NCBI RefSeq assembly: GCF_008122205.1
Contig: NZ_PHNJ01000017.1
Coordinates: 47,629-111,628, forward strand
Reading direction: 5' to 3'
Source: Natronococcus pandeyae
Lineage (GTDB): Archaea; Halobacteriota; Halobacteria; Halobacteriales; Natrialbaceae
DNA: 64,000 nucleotides
Part shown: one piece after another, positions 28,014-37,405 of the stretch
How the letters are laid out: the number at the start of each line of letters is the position of its first letter
Position numbering within the stretch: the stretch's first letter is position 1
Position numbers and translations under genes: made by a program
Notes under the pieces: generated by a model
Told to the model about the DNA's origin: nothing
What the model saw: the letters and a program-made list of their open reading frames with translations, nothing else
Database searches by the model: none

Positions 28014-28202
28014 CGTTATCCCGTCTACCTCGAGTTTCCGTGCTAGACCGCGGGGATCGGCGTTGCTGACGAGGGTACCCTACGCGAACCGTGAGTATTA
28101 ATCCGGGGGTGTATCACCCGTCGGTGGGACAGCCGATCCCGGAGCCGGTCCGGAAAGACACTAGAACTACTTCCGAACGGGTGTGGAAGAAGGTCAACCG
28201 AG

Positions 28203-29444
28203 ATGTACGACACGATCCTCGTGCCGACAGACGGGAGTGCAGTCGCAGAGCGCGCAGGCGAGTACGCGATCGAACTCGCAGACCGGTTCGGTGCGACGCT
28301 TCACGCGGTTCACGTGGCCGAAGACGAGGGACTCATCGGCGGCAACGACGATGACGGAGAACAGGCCGTCGACGCGTTCGCCGACCGCGCAGCGAAACGA
28401 GATCTCGAGGTGACGACGGAGCACCGCGACCAGGACGCGCCGATCCACCAAGAAATACTCGACGCCGCAGACGGCTGTGACGCGGACCTCGTCGTGATGG
28501 GAACCCACGGCCGGAGCGGTCTCGATCGGTTCATCGTGGGGAGCGTCGCCCAGCGAACGTTGCGGGAGTCGTCCGTTCCGGTCGCGACCGTCCACGAGGA
28601 GACCGCCCTCGAGGCCGACGTCGAGCGACTCCTGGTTCCGACCGACGGCAGTCGCAGCGCGACGACCGCGCTCGAGCACGCCATCGATCTCGCGGTCGAG
28701 ACCGGCGGGCGGCTCCACCTCGTTCACGTCGCCGACGAGACGCCGCTCGACGACGAATCGACGACCGTCGACGTCTCGAGTCCGGACGATGGCGACGAGA
28801 TCGGGCTCGAGGCCGTCGACGATGCCGTGGCACGCGTTCGCGACTCGGAGCTAGACCGGGTCGACGTCTCGGTCCCCGGCGGCAGGGTCGACCAGCAGAT
28901 CCTCGCAGCGGCGGCAGAACGCGACGCCGACTGCATCGTGATGGGAACTCACGGCGAGACCGGCCTGCGGCGCTACCTCCTCGGGAGCACGACCGAACGC
29001 GTCGTCCGCTTCGCCGGCGTCCCGGTGATCGGTATCAGCGCGCCCCGGGCAGAGACTGCGACGGTCGAATACCTCGATTACCAGGTCGTCGACGAACGGG
29101 GCTGGTCGCTCGAGGACGACGATCTCCTCGAGCGTGCTGCAGAAGCCGACCTCGACGCGGAAGCCCACGGCACGTTCGAGGTAGCACGTGACGAGTACGT
29201 ACTGGATGCGGCCGAGGCTGCCGGCCACGACTGGCCGTTTCACTGCCGGGCCGGCGGCTGCGTGAACTGTACCGCGGTGCTGCTCGAGGGAGACCTCGAG
29301 ATGGACGTCCAGCGGAGCCTTTCGGAGGAAGAGGTGGAAGAAAAGGGCTTCCGGCTGACCTGCGTTGCGACGCCAGCGAGCGATTCGCTCAAGCTCGTAT
29401 ACGGGGCAAAACACCTCGACGAACTGCGTGATCGCGTCGTATAG
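28203..29444 (+). CDS. USP-USP-[2Fe-2S] ferredoxin fusion protein
   Basis: 413 residues. Two complete USP domains (about 1-137 and 140-282) have GTHG-x9-GS and GTHG-x9-GST. The C-terminal ~115 residues are a halophilic plant-type ferredoxin: the acidic insertion (DERGWSLEDDDLLERAAEA) precedes FEVARDEYVLDAAEAAGHDWPF and cluster ligands Cys348, Cys353, Cys356 and Cys387. The spacing 5-3-31 matches haloarchaeal ferredoxins, so the cluster should form. It probably couples nucleotide or stress sensing to electron transfer. The next gene, 73 bp downstream, encodes a heme-type membrane protein, a plausible redox partner. Confidence 0.9.
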   Translation: MYDTILVPTDGSAVAERAGEYAIELADRFGATLHAVHVAEDEGLIGGNDDDGEQAVDAFADRAAKRDLEVTTEHRDQDAPIHQEILDAADGCDADLVVMGTHGRSGLDRFIVGSVAQRTLRESSVPVATVHEETALEADVERLLVPTDGSRSATTALEHAIDLAVETGGRLHLVHVADETPLDDESTTVDVSSPDDGDEIGLEAVDDAVARVRDSELDRVDVSVPGGRVDQQILAAAAERDADCIVMGTHGETGLRRYLLGSTTERVVRFAGVPVIGISAPRAETATVEYLDYQVVDERGWSLEDDDLLERAAEADLDAEAHGTFEVARDEYVLDAAEAAGHDWPFHCRAGGCVNCTAVLLEGDLEMDVQRSLSEEEVEEKGFRLTCVATPASDSLKLVYGAKHLDELRDRVV

Positions 29445-29463
29445 GGCACCTACCAGCAATAGC

Positions 29464-29469
29464 TTTATT
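29464..29469 (+). promoter_or_regulatory. TATA-like box before the cytochrome-like gene
   Basis: TTTATT lies 49-54 bp before ATG 29518, downstream of the fusion gene's stop. The membrane protein may therefore have its own promoter as well as read-through from the fusion gene. Confidence 0.5.
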
Positions 29470-29517
29470 TGAGCGATCGGTGTCCGTGTGGTCACAATTA
29501 CGTGACACGACGATACC

Positions 29518-30168
29518 ATGACAGCAGACACCAACAACGAACTCACCCATCATCTGGGCGTAGCGATCGGAAGCATCGTCGTGGCGGTCCTGTTGTGGGG
29601 CGTCGGATACCGCGGTCAGCGAGTCGTCGCCGCCGTTCCCTTTTTTATACTGTTCTTCGTGATGATTATCGGCCCGCTGGTGCGTATCAGGCCGTCGATC
29701 AGGCGTCGGTTTTCGGGGAACGTTCCCGTGAACTGGCGGTCGGAACTCGGAATCTGGTTCGCCATCTGGTCCGTCGTCCACGTGTTGTTCGTCTTTTGGG
29801 CCCGCGATTGGGACGTAATTGGGTACCTCGTCGACATGAGTCCGTGGGCGTTCGGTGCCAGCGTAGCCGTCCTCATCGCGATCGTGCTGGCGTTTACGTC
29901 CAACAACAGAGCCTACGACTATCTCGGGCCGAAAGCCTGGAAGTGGCACCAGAGTCACGGAACGTACGTCATCTTCTGGCTCGTGGCCGTCCACGGCTAC
30001 GATCGGGCGTACCTCCGTCCGTACGAGGAGATGGGGTTTCCCTCGGACGATCCGCTCCACCTGCTCTATCTCGCGATGATCGTCGTGGTAGTCGTCCTCC
30101 ACGTGGCCGCGTTCGCGGCAGTCGTCTCCGAGTACCGGAAGACCGGCGAGTATCCACCGGACCTGTGA
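29518..30168 (+). CDS. Ferric-reductase-like transmembrane protein (predicted heme-binding)
   Basis: 216 residues with about six helices. His residues recur at helix ends in a heme-ligand pattern: HHLGVAIG at the N-terminus, SVVHVLFVF, KWHQSHGTYVIFWLVAVHGYD, and LHVAAFAAVV. This layout matches the ferric reductase/YedZ (MsrQ) type cytochrome b core. It ends at 30168, where a short hairpin begins. Position right after a ferredoxin fusion suggests that it takes or gives electrons to that ferredoxin; this is inference from gene order and cofactor chemistry only. Confidence 0.82.
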   Translation: MTADTNNELTHHLGVAIGSIVVAVLLWGVGYRGQRVVAAVPFFILFFVMIIGPLVRIRPSIRRRFSGNVPVNWRSELGIWFAIWSVVHVLFVFWARDWDVIGYLVDMSPWAFGASVAVLIAIVLAFTSNNRAYDYLGPKAWKWHQSHGTYVIFWLVAVHGYDRAYLRPYEEMGFPSDDPLHLLYLAMIVVVVVLHVAAFAAVVSEYRKTGEYPPDL

Positions 30169-30179
30169 TCGGACGCCTC

Positions 30180-30228
30180 GGCGTGTCGCACCTCGGAGTC
30201 GTCCCGAAGACTCCTGCGGTGACACGCC
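30180..30228 (+). terminator. Imperfect hairpin after the cytochrome-like gene
   Basis: GGCGTGTC (30180-30187) pairs with GACACGCC (30221-30228), and inside GGAGTC (30195-30200) pairs with GACTCC (30209-30214). It begins 12 bp after the stop at 30168. No poly-T run follows, so it may stabilise the mRNA 3' end rather than terminate. Confidence 0.45.
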
Positions 30229-30351
30229 GGCGGCGCGTTCTCACGTCCGGTCAGCACAGCCGCCTCGAGTCGATGTCGAGCCGTGCTCGAGGACCCCGTC
30301 TGTAGATGCTCCCCTGGTGAACGTGTCGTCTGGATTAGGATAGGCGTTTAG

Positions 30352-30470
30352 CAGAGCCGCTCCGAGGAGGATGTCGAGGTGGAGAACGTCCGGCTGACCT
30401 GCGTCGGGGAGCCGGCCAGCGACTCGCTCAGACACGTCTACAACGCGAAGTATCTCGATCGGCCAGGATC
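30352..30470 (+). pseudogene. Ferredoxin C-terminal fragment
   Basis: After an in-frame TAG at 30349 the frame reads QSRSEEDVEVENVRLTC then VGEPASDSLRHVYNAKYLD, matching the end of halophilic ferredoxins, including the last cluster Cys (LTC). The three N-terminal Cys ligands are absent, so it cannot hold a cluster. It resembles the ferredoxin tail at 29300-29430 and marks a decayed second ferredoxin next to the fusion gene. Confidence 0.7.
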
Positions 30471-30493
30471 GGGTCGTCCGATGCGGTTCGGTG

Positions 30494-31252
30494 TTACAGG
30501 GCGCTGTCGTCCTCGAGCACCTCCCTCGCCCGCCCCGCCGTGTCCCGGAGCAGCGGGACATCGTCGGTAAAGACCTCGACCGCCACGGTACCATCGAAGC
30601 CGGCGAGGTGGTCGGCGACGACGTCGTAATCGATCTCGCCGGCGCCGATCGGCAGGTGGGTGTCGCCCCGGCTCCGCGCGTCGTGGACGTGGAGGTGCGA
30701 GACGAGGTCGCCGTAGCCCGAGAGGAACCGGTCGATGCCGTCGTTTCCGTCCTCCATGTACGCGTGACCGACGTCGAAGCAGACGGCCGTTCCCGTCTCG
30801 CGCGCGCTATCGCCGAGCACCGACAGCGGCAGGCCGCGCTTCTGGTGGCCGACGTTCTCGACGACGAGTTCCACGCCCGCGTCGGAAGCGGCCGCGTCGA
30901 TCGCTTCGAGCTGGTCGACAAAGAGCGGCCGGAGATCCGTATCGTGTGGGTTCCGTGCCGTCCCATGGAGGACCGCCTTCCGTGCGCCCGCGTCGCCGGC
31001 CCACTCGAGCAGCCGCGTCAGGTAGTCGACGATCGCGTCGTTGATCTCGGAAACCGGCGTCACGACGACCTGCTTGAACGGGAGGTGTACGCAGAGGTCG
31101 GCGTCCGCGTCGCCGAGCGTCGTCTCGAGCCGAGTCGTGTCGATGGCGGCGGGATCGCTCCCTTCGGCGATCGAAAGCTCGGCCAGATCGAAGCCGTCGA
31201 TCGTGTCGTCCAGTCGCTCGAGCGAATCGCCCACGGTGAGGCCAACGTCCAT
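30494..31252 (-). CDS. Sugar-phosphate isomerase/epimerase-like TIM-barrel protein
   Basis: 252 residues, MDVGLTVGDSLERLDDTI. It has the AP-endonuclease-2/xylose-isomerase-like TIM barrel pattern, with metal ligand candidates Glu (ELVVENVGHQ), Asp and His (CFDVGHAYM), His (SHLHVHDARS) and Glu (VAVEVFTDD). These are the usual four-ligand positions, so a metal-dependent isomerase, epimerase or hydrolase is likely. Substrate unknown. It is 3' to 3' with the dead ferredoxin and follows the Ca-type ATPase. Confidence 0.88.
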   Translation of the reverse strand: MDVGLTVGDSLERLDDTIDGFDLAELSIAEGSDPAAIDTTRLETTLGDADADLCVHLPFKQVVVTPVSEINDAIVDYLTRLLEWAGDAGARKAVLHGTARNPHDTDLRPLFVDQLEAIDAAASDAGVELVVENVGHQKRGLPLSVLGDSARETGTAVCFDVGHAYMEDGNDGIDRFLSGYGDLVSHLHVHDARSRGDTHLPIGAGEIDYDVVADHLAGFDGTVAVEVFTDDVPLLRDTAGRAREVLEDDSAL

Positions 31253-31325
31253 ACGGACGCATACGGTGCCACCGACATAATGGCGATGACAGCCGGCGAC
31301 GAAACGGGGACGAGCTGCGTCCTGC

Positions 31326-34130
31326 TCAGTACTGCTCGAAGTACCGATCCTGTACCTTCACGAAGACGGCCATCAGCAGCGCGAAGACCACCGCGGCGAC
31401 GCCGATCTGGGCCCAGTGAACGAGGGCGAGCGGTTCGACGTCGAACAGGAGCTGGCCGGTCGGGGTGTAGAGCACGAGTAGCTGGAGCGTGACCGCGACG
31501 GCGACGGCGAGCACGAGCCACGGGTTCGAGAACAGCCCGAGCCCGTACCGGAACCGGATCGCCTGAATGCGGACGATTTCGAAGACGACGAACCCGGTGA
31601 ACACCATGGTCTGTGCGAGTTCCCTGCCCGGTTCGTAGCCGGGACTCCAGCCGAGCAGCGCCCCCGTCACGTCGTAGCCCGGGATCAGCTCGCCGAAGAA
31701 GTTGAGGGTGAACAGCGGGAGCAGGCAGACCGTCATGAAGATCGCGATGCCGACGATCGACGTCACGATGCGTTTCGTGATGACGCCCTCCTCGGGCGGT
31801 CTGGGATCCCGCTCCATGATGTCCTCGGCCGGCGGGTCGACGCCCATCGACAGGGCGGGGATGCCGTCGGTGACCACGTTGATCCAGAGGATCTGGATCG
31901 GCGTGATGACGAGCCCGAAACCGACCATCGAACCCGTAAAGATCATCGTCACCTCGCCGCCGTTGCCCGACAGCAGGTAGTTGACGAACTTGCGGACGTT
32001 GTCGAAGATGCGTCGGCCGCCCCGCACGGCGTCTCGGATCGTCGCGAAGTTGTCGTCGAGCAGGACGATGTCCGACGCCTGTTCGGTGACGTCCGTCCCG
32101 CGGATCCCCATCGCGACGCCGACGTCGGCGTTTTTCACAGCGGGCGCGTCGTTGACCCCGTCGCCGGTCATTGACACCGTGTGGCCCTTCGCCTGTAACG
32201 TCTGCAGGATGCGCGTCTTGTGATCCGGCGAGGTGCGCGCGAAGATGTCGACGTCGTCGACGACCTCGGCGAGTTCCTCGTCGCTCATCTCCTCGAGTTC
32301 GGGACCCGTGATCACCCGCGTCGAGCGGAGGCCGACCTCCTCGCCGACGGCTCGCGCCGTCACCGCGTTGTCGCCGGTGATCATCACGACGTTGATTCCG
32401 GCGTCGAGACAGCCCGCGAGCGCGCCCGGCACCTCCGGGCGGGGCGGATCGAGCATTCCCTGCAGCCCGAGGAAGACCATCTCTCGCTCGAGGTCCTCGT
32501 CCGGATTCTCGGTCTGATCGTCCGGGACGTCGGGCCTGTAGGCGAAGCCCATCACGCGCAGCGCATCCTCGGCGAACGCCTCGTTTCTGTCCTCGATCTC
32601 CGCGCGGCGCTCCTCGGTCAACGCGACGATCTCGCCGTCGACGAGTTCACGGTTACAACGCTCGACGACCGTCTCCGGCGCGCCTTTCATGTAGGCGGCG
32701 GTCCCCCCGTCCGGCGTCCGGTGGACCGTCGTCATCCGCTTTCGCGCGGAAGTGAACTCGACCTCGCCGAGCCGGGGGTACTCCTCGGCGAGGTCCCGGT
32801 GGTCGAAGCCGGCCTTCTGGGCGGCGACGAACAGCGCGATTTCGGTCGGATCCCCGAGATACGCACGCTCTCCCTCGCCGGATTCCGCGGCCTCGGTCTC
32901 GTTCTCGTCGCGCTCTCGAGTTCCGACGTCGACGTTGTTACAGAGCAGCCCGCAGCGCAACACTTCGGCGACGCGTTCAGTTTCGACGGGGTCGCCGTCC
33001 CGGAGGAACTCGCCGTCGGTGTCGTAGCCGGTACCGGTCACCTCGACGGTCTCGCGGTTGGCGACGATCCGCTGGACGGTCATCTCCTCCTCGGTGAGCG
33101 TCCCCGTCTTATCGGTGCAGATGACGTCGACCGAGCCCAGCGCCTCGACGATCGGGAGCCGGCGGACGAGCGCGTTCTGCTCGGCCATCCGCCGCGCCCC
33201 GAGCGCGAGCGAGAGGGTGACGACTGCAGGGAGGCCCTCCGGGACCGCGGAGACCGCGATCCCCACCGCGGTCAGGAACACCTGTAGTGGCGGTGTGTCC
33301 CCGATGACGAGTTCCGCGACCGCGATGATCGCGACCGCGCCGACGACGCCGAGCGCGATGATCTTTCCCAGCCGGTCCATCTCGGACTGGAACGGCGTCT
33401 CTCGCTCTTCTGCTTCCTCGAGGGCAGTCGCGATCTGGCCGATTTCGGACTCGGGGCCGGTCTCGACGACGACCGCCGTCCCGGAGCCGCGCTCGACGAC
33501 GGTGTCCTTGTAGAGCATGTTCTCGCGCTCGGCGAGCGAGGTGTCTTCGCCGACTTCACCGACCTCCTTCGAGACGCCGACGCTCTCCCCGGTCAGCGCC
33601 GCCTCGTCGACGCTCAGGTTCGACTCCTCGAGGATGCGGGCGTCGGCCGGAACGATGTCCCCCGACTCGACGAAGATCACGTCGCCGGGCACGAGTTTCG
33701 TGGCGTCGATCTCCCGCTTCTCGCCGTTGCGGCGAACCAGCGCGTACGTCGTCGACATCTCCTTGAGGGCCTGAATGCTCTGTTCGGCCCGGTAGTCCTG
33801 GACGAACCCGAACAGCGTGATGAAGACGACGATGCCCGCGATGACCCCCGCGTCGATCGTGTGTCCGACGCCGGCCATCACGATCGCGGCGACGATCAGC
33901 ACCCAGATCAGCGCCGACGTGTACTGCTCGACGAGGATTCGAAGGGGGGAGGTTCCCTCTTCTCCTTCGATCTCGTTCGGCCCCTCGCGCTCGAGGCGGG
34001 CCCCGGCCTCCTCGGCCGCTAACCCTTGCGCCGACGTTTCGAGGTCTGCGTAGACGTCCTCGAGCGAGCGCGAGTGCCAGTCGGTGGCCGTCTCGGGCTC
34101 GGTTCGCTCGTATTGTTCTGACCGTGACAC
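31326..34130 (-). CDS. P-type cation-transporting ATPase (SERCA/PMR1-like)
   Basis: 934 residues, taking the GTG at 34130 ([15 protein letters not shown]) as start since this matches the usual N-domain length. Visible features are the N-terminal domain ([19 protein letters not shown]), TGES dephosphorylation motif, phosphorylation site D340-[27 protein letters not shown] hinge and a C-terminal membrane domain ([20 protein letters not shown]). The pattern fits Ca2+ or Mn2+ pumps and H+/Na+-type relatives. It works in the cytoplasmic membrane, presumably in ion export. Confidence 0.95.
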   Translation of the reverse strand: MSRSEQYERTEPETATDWHSRSLEDVYADLETSAQGLAAEEAGARLEREGPNEIEGEEGTSPLRILVEQYTSALIWVLIVAAIVMAGVGHTIDAGVIAGIVVFITLFGFVQDYRAEQSIQALKEMSTTYALVRRNGEKREIDATKLVPGDVIFVESGDIVPADARILEESNLSVDEAALTGESVGVSKEVGEVGEDTSLAERENMLYKDTVVERGSGTAVVVETGPESEIGQIATALEEAEERETPFQSEMDRLGKIIALGVVGAVAIIAVAELVIGDTPPLQVFLTAVGIAVSAVPEGLPAVVTLSLALGARRMAEQNALVRRLPIVEALGSVDVICTDKTGTLTEEEMTVQRIVANRETVEVTGTGYDTDGEFLRDGDPVETERVAEVLRCGLLCNNVDVGTRERDENETEAAESGEGERAYLGDPTEIALFVAAQKAGFDHRDLAEEYPRLGEVEFTSARKRMTTVHRTPDGGTAAYMKGAPETVVERCNRELVDGEIVALTEERRAEIEDRNEAFAEDALRVMGFAYRPDVPDDQTENPDEDLEREMVFLGLQGMLDPPRPEVPGALAGCLDAGINVVMITGDNAVTARAVGEEVGLRSTRVITGPELEEMSDEELAEVVDDVDIFARTSPDHKTRILQTLQAKGHTVSMTGDGVNDAPAVKNADVGVAMGIRGTDVTEQASDIVLLDDNFATIRDAVRGGRRIFDNVRKFVNYLLSGNGGEVTMIFTGSMVGFGLVITPIQILWINVVTDGIPALSMGVDPPAEDIMERDPRPPEEGVITKRIVTSIVGIAIFMTVCLLPLFTLNFFGELIPGYDVTGALLGWSPGYEPGRELAQTMVFTGFVVFEIVRIQAIRFRYGLGLFSNPWLVLAVAVAVTLQLLVLYTPTGQLLFDVEPLALVHWAQIGVAAVVFALLMAVFVKVQDRYFEQY

Positions 34131-34248
34131 GTGTAGAGAGTTGCTTCCGGTAGGGTAGTGTTCAGTGACGATCCTCAGGGGGTGGGAACCACGATACTGT
34201 CGCCGAGTCTCAGCCGCCGGTCGGGCAGGTCTCGACGGCGGTAGCCGG

Positions 34249-34626
34249 TCAGTCCGTCGGCGAGAAGGTGACGAGCCACTCGTCGTCACCTCGTTGCTCG
34301 ACGCCGACCGCGACCGTCTCGCCGAGTTCGACCTCGTCGGCGTCCCGGAGCTGCCCGGTGAGGCGGACTCCTTCGTCGAACGTCGCGATGACCACCGTGT
34401 ACGGCGTCTCGTCGGCGAACGCCGGAATCGAGCTGAAGATTCGGGTCGACGACGTCACCGTCGCCGTCTCCGAAAGCGGTCGCTCCTCGAGCGTCCGGGT
34501 TCCACACTCCGGACAGACCGCTCGCGGCGGCAGCGCGACCTGATCGCAGTCCTCGCAGGCGAGGTAGACGGGCTCTCCGTCGGCGATCCCCTCCGCGAAG
34601 TCGACGAACCACGGCTGCACGATCAC
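34249..34626 (-). CDS. DUF35 zinc-ribbon/OB-fold protein (thiolase partner)
   Basis: 125 residues. An N-terminal zinc ribbon has Cys-x2-Cys twice (LACEDCDQ and AVCPECGTRTL); the C-terminal part (about 60-125) is an OB-fold acyl-CoA-associated domain (TPYTVVIATFDEGVRLTGQL). Its start overlaps the stop of the thiolase gene by four bases (ATGA), so the two proteins are probably made in equal amounts. In archaea DUF35 proteins bridge thiolase and HMG-CoA synthase. No synthase is present here. Confidence 0.93.
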   Translation of the reverse strand: MIVQPWFVDFAEGIADGEPVYLACEDCDQVALPPRAVCPECGTRTLEERPLSETATVTSSTRIFSSIPAFADETPYTVVIATFDEGVRLTGQLRDADEVELGETVAVGVEQRGDDEWLVTFSPTD

Positions 34627-35783
34627 TCACCCCCTCGCAGCACGTTGACGACACAGCTCGCGCCGCTGCCCCCCACGGTGTGCGTGAGACCGACGGTCGG
34701 ATCCTCGACCTGATTCGGGTGCCGTCCCTCGAGTTGTTTCGTGATCTCGACGATCTGGGCGACTCCCGTCGCGCCGACGGGATGGCCCTTCGCGAGCAGC
34801 CCGCCGGAGGTGTTGACCGGAATCCGGCCGTCGACGGCCGTCTCGCCCTCGACCGCACCGCGGGTACCCTGTCCGCGCTCGAAGAAGCCGAGCGCCTCGA
34901 TCGCGAGGATCTCCGCGATCGTGAAGCAGTCGTGGAGTTCGACGACGTCGACGTCATCGGGTCCGATGCCGGCGCGCTCGTAGGCGTCCTCGGCCGCCCG
35001 TTCGGCGGCCCGCGTTCGTGCGAGGTCCGGCCGGTCCTGCAGCGCCAGCGAGTCGCTCGCCTGGCCGCTCCCGACGAACGAGACCGTCGTCTCGAGGCCG
35101 CGTTCCTCGGCGTAGCTCTCCGAGACGAGGACGGCCGCGCTCGCGCCGTCGGTGATCGGACAGCAGTCCTGCAGGTTTAGCGGCGTCGCGACCGGCGGCG
35201 AGTCCAGGACGCTCTCGACGTCGGTCTCCTCCTGGCGCTGGGAGATCGGGTTGGAGACGCCGTTCTCGTAGTTCTTCACCGCGACGGCGGCGAGTTCCTC
35301 CTGCGTCGCGTCGAACTCGTTCACGTAGGCCTGGGCCATCAGCGCGTAGATGCCCGGAAACGTGAGTCCGGCCTCGTTCTCGTACTCGTTGTCCGCGGCG
35401 TTGGCCAGCGCGTCGGTGACTTCCTCGATCCCGCTCGCGGACATCATCTCGACGCCACCGACGAGCGCGACGTCGGCATCGCCGGCCCCGATCGCCTGGG
35501 CGCCCGATCGGGCGGCCGAACTCGCCGACGCACACGCGCTCTCGGTTCGCATGGAGGCGGCCTGTCGCGCGCCGAGGTAGTCAGCGAGCATCGCCCCCAC
35601 GTGGCCCTGATCGTCGGTGACGTCGCCGATGAAGTTCCCCGCGTACAGTTCCTCGACGTCGTGTACCGACAGGGAGGCGTCCTCGAGTGCCTCGAGTGCG
35701 GCGTCGGTGAACAGTTCTCGAGTTGACGAGTCGGGGTGTTCGCCGAACGGCGTGCTGGCGACGCCAGCGATCTGAACGGTCAT
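34623..35783 (-). CDS. Thiolase (acetyl-CoA C-acetyltransferase family)
   Basis: 386 residues. The nucleophile Cys is in RTESACASASSAARSG, the active-site His in GGLLAKGHPVGATG and the second Cys in GGSGASCVVNVL, all present. It joins acyl-CoA units or splits 3-ketoacyl-CoA. The archaeal thiolase/DUF35 pairing seen here is known from mevalonate-pathway complexes; a role in fatty-acid or PHA-type chemistry is also possible, given the SDR nearby. Upstream divergent gene is that SDR, 138 bp away. Confidence 0.94.
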   Translation of the reverse strand: MTVQIAGVASTPFGEHPDSSTRELFTDAALEALEDASLSVHDVEELYAGNFIGDVTDDQGHVGAMLADYLGARQAASMRTESACASASSAARSGAQAIGAGDADVALVGGVEMMSASGIEEVTDALANAADNEYENEAGLTFPGIYALMAQAYVNEFDATQEELAAVAVKNYENGVSNPISQRQEETDVESVLDSPPVATPLNLQDCCPITDGASAAVLVSESYAEERGLETTVSFVGSGQASDSLALQDRPDLARTRAAERAAEDAYERAGIGPDDVDVVELHDCFTIAEILAIEALGFFERGQGTRGAVEGETAVDGRIPVNTSGGLLAKGHPVGATGVAQIVEITKQLEGRHPNQVEDPTVGLTHTVGGSGASCVVNVLRGGE

Positions 35784-35889
35784 GCGGCGGTCCCTACGAC
35801 GATTTCGCTCTTAATCCCCCCAGCAATAGGTACTCGGTCTAACTGGTACGCGGCGAAGACGTATCGATTACCGAGCCGATGCCAATCGC

Positions 35890-35895
35890 TTTATT
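35890..35895 (+). promoter_or_regulatory. TATA box of the SDR gene
   Basis: TTTATT lies 27-32 bp before ATG 35922, giving an almost leaderless transcript. Confidence 0.6.
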
Positions 35896-35921
35896 TGTAC
35901 TGGGTGTAGCCAGCGATCACA

Positions 35922-36650
35922 ATGCTCGAAGACGATATTGCGATCGTTACCGGTGGCGCTATCGGTATCGGAAAGGCGATCGCCGAACGGTTCATCGAGG
36001 ACGGAGCAACGGTCGTCATCGCCGACGTCGACGAAGAGCAGGGGACGGCGGTAGCCGACGAACTCGGCTGCCAGTTCCACCGCTGTGACGTGCGCGAGTT
36101 CGACCAGGTCGAGTCGCTCGTCGAGGAGACCGTCGACGAGTACGGTCGGCTCGACGTCATGGTGAACAATGCCGGCGTCGGGAGCGAGACGTCGGTCGAG
36201 GAGATGGAACTCGAGGAGTGGAACGCGGTGCTCGAGACGAACCTCGACGGCGTCATGCACGGAACGAAAGCCGCGTTGCCGCACCTCACGGAGTCGAACG
36301 GCTGTATCATCAACCTCGGCTCCATCTACGGGCTCGTCGGCGGGAAAGGCGCCGCCTCCTACTCCGCGGCGAAAGGCGGCGTCGTCAACTTCACCCAGCA
36401 GGTCGCGATCGACTACGCCGACCAGGGCGTTCGCGTCAACAGTATCTGCCCCGGCTTCGTCGAGACGCCGATGACCGAAGATCTGCTGGAGTCCGAACGG
36501 TTCTACAGCTTTCTCGAGCAAAAAACGCCGATGGATCGTCACGGACAGCCAGAGGAGATCGCGCCCATGGCCGCGTTCCTGGCCTCTGACGACGCGTCGT
36601 ACATTACCGGCGCGAACATTCCGGTCGATGGCGGGTGGACCGCGTTCTGA
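35922..36650 (+). CDS. Short-chain dehydrogenase/reductase (3-oxoacyl reductase-like)
   Basis: 242 residues. Classical SDR motifs are complete: TGGAIGIGKAIAERF (NAD(P) site, residues about 9-23), NNAGVGSET, catalytic Ser in LGSIYGLVG, and Tyr-x3-Lys in YSAAKGG. The C-terminus ends GANIPVDGGWTAF. An Asp (VIADVDE) at the end of strand 2 favours NAD over NADP. It lies divergent from a thiolase/DUF35 pair, so a beta-oxidation or acyl-chain role is inferred. Confidence 0.94.
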   Translation: MLEDDIAIVTGGAIGIGKAIAERFIEDGATVVIADVDEEQGTAVADELGCQFHRCDVREFDQVESLVEETVDEYGRLDVMVNNAGVGSETSVEEMELEEWNAVLETNLDGVMHGTKAALPHLTESNGCIINLGSIYGLVGGKGAASYSAAKGGVVNFTQQVAIDYADQGVRVNSICPGFVETPMTEDLLESERFYSFLEQKTPMDRHGQPEEIAPMAAFLASDDASYITGANIPVDGGWTAF

Positions 36651-36745
36651 CGAGTTCGCTACCGTGTTCGAATCGGACAGTTGACGTGGTCACATGCCGT
36701 TCCGAACACAGTCGGGCCGACAAGAGCAGTCGCTTCCGCCCTCGT

Positions 36746-37120
36746 TCATGCGGGCTGTTCTCGGTTTTCGATAGCAAAGAGATAGAGAAAGGTTACGATA
36801 AGACCGAGTTGAACGATCCCGTCGACAACCCCGAGAGCGGACAATCGGGTTCCGTTGAGTATCCATACTGTTACTAACGTTGTTACGTAGATTACACCGA
36901 TCAGATACAGTACTGGATTCCAGAAGACCGTAAAAAAGACGATGACTCCTGCAAACAAGCCCGCGCCCATAAGCAGAAATTCCGTCTGTCCCGTCACGAA
37001 TCCGGCGTAAACGTGGAGTCCGCTCGTAATCACGCCGAGAACGACGACGAGAACGCGTGCGGGTGTCCACTCGATCGGGCGCCGGACCGGTCGCGTCGGT
37101 GTGATATCGTTTCGGCTCAC
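36746..37120 (-). CDS. Haloarchaeal multi-helix membrane protein
   Basis: 124 residues with four hydrophobic helices (ARVLVVVLGVITSGLHVYAG, FLLMGAGLFAGVIVFFTVF, YLIGVIYVTTLVTVWILNG, VDGIVQLGLIVTFLYLFAI). Short charged N-terminus with TPTRPVRRPIEWTP. Helical repeats resemble haloarchaeal uncharacterised quinol-like membrane proteins. The gene lies in AT-richer DNA than its neighbours. Function unknown. Confidence 0.8.
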   Translation of the reverse strand: MSRNDITPTRPVRRPIEWTPARVLVVVLGVITSGLHVYAGFVTGQTEFLLMGAGLFAGVIVFFTVFWNPVLYLIGVIYVTTLVTVWILNGTRLSALGVVDGIVQLGLIVTFLYLFAIENREQPA

Positions 37121-37405
37121 ACACTATTTTCGACTTCCGCTCCAAAGAACGATGGGGCGGTCTCTCGGGATACCGTTCTGTGTCTCGAGACTGACGGTAC
37201 ACCGACGAACCCATAGTACCAACTGAAACGGTTTACACACCGATCGCACTGTCCGCGGTTCTCGCTTGCGTCGCTCACGGGTCGTTCCTCCCCGTTCGCG
37301 TTCCCATCGTGCGACCGGGTGTGCACTGACGTTCAGTGGCTACTATATCGAACCGGTTTCGGGGAATCTCGCTTTTTCAGGCCGCTACACTCCGTGATAG
37401 CGTTT

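Larger units (their letters stand above)
30169..30493. other. Intergenic segment with hairpin and ferredoxin scrap
   Basis: About 325 bp between convergent genes. It holds an inverted repeat at 30180-30228 and a dead ferredoxin C-terminus at 30352-30470, both listed separately. Nothing else is supported. Confidence 0.5.

Noticed and set aside
32220..33287. Open frame of 355 codons on the + strand
   Set aside because: Antisense to the P-type ATPase, whose motifs are unambiguous.
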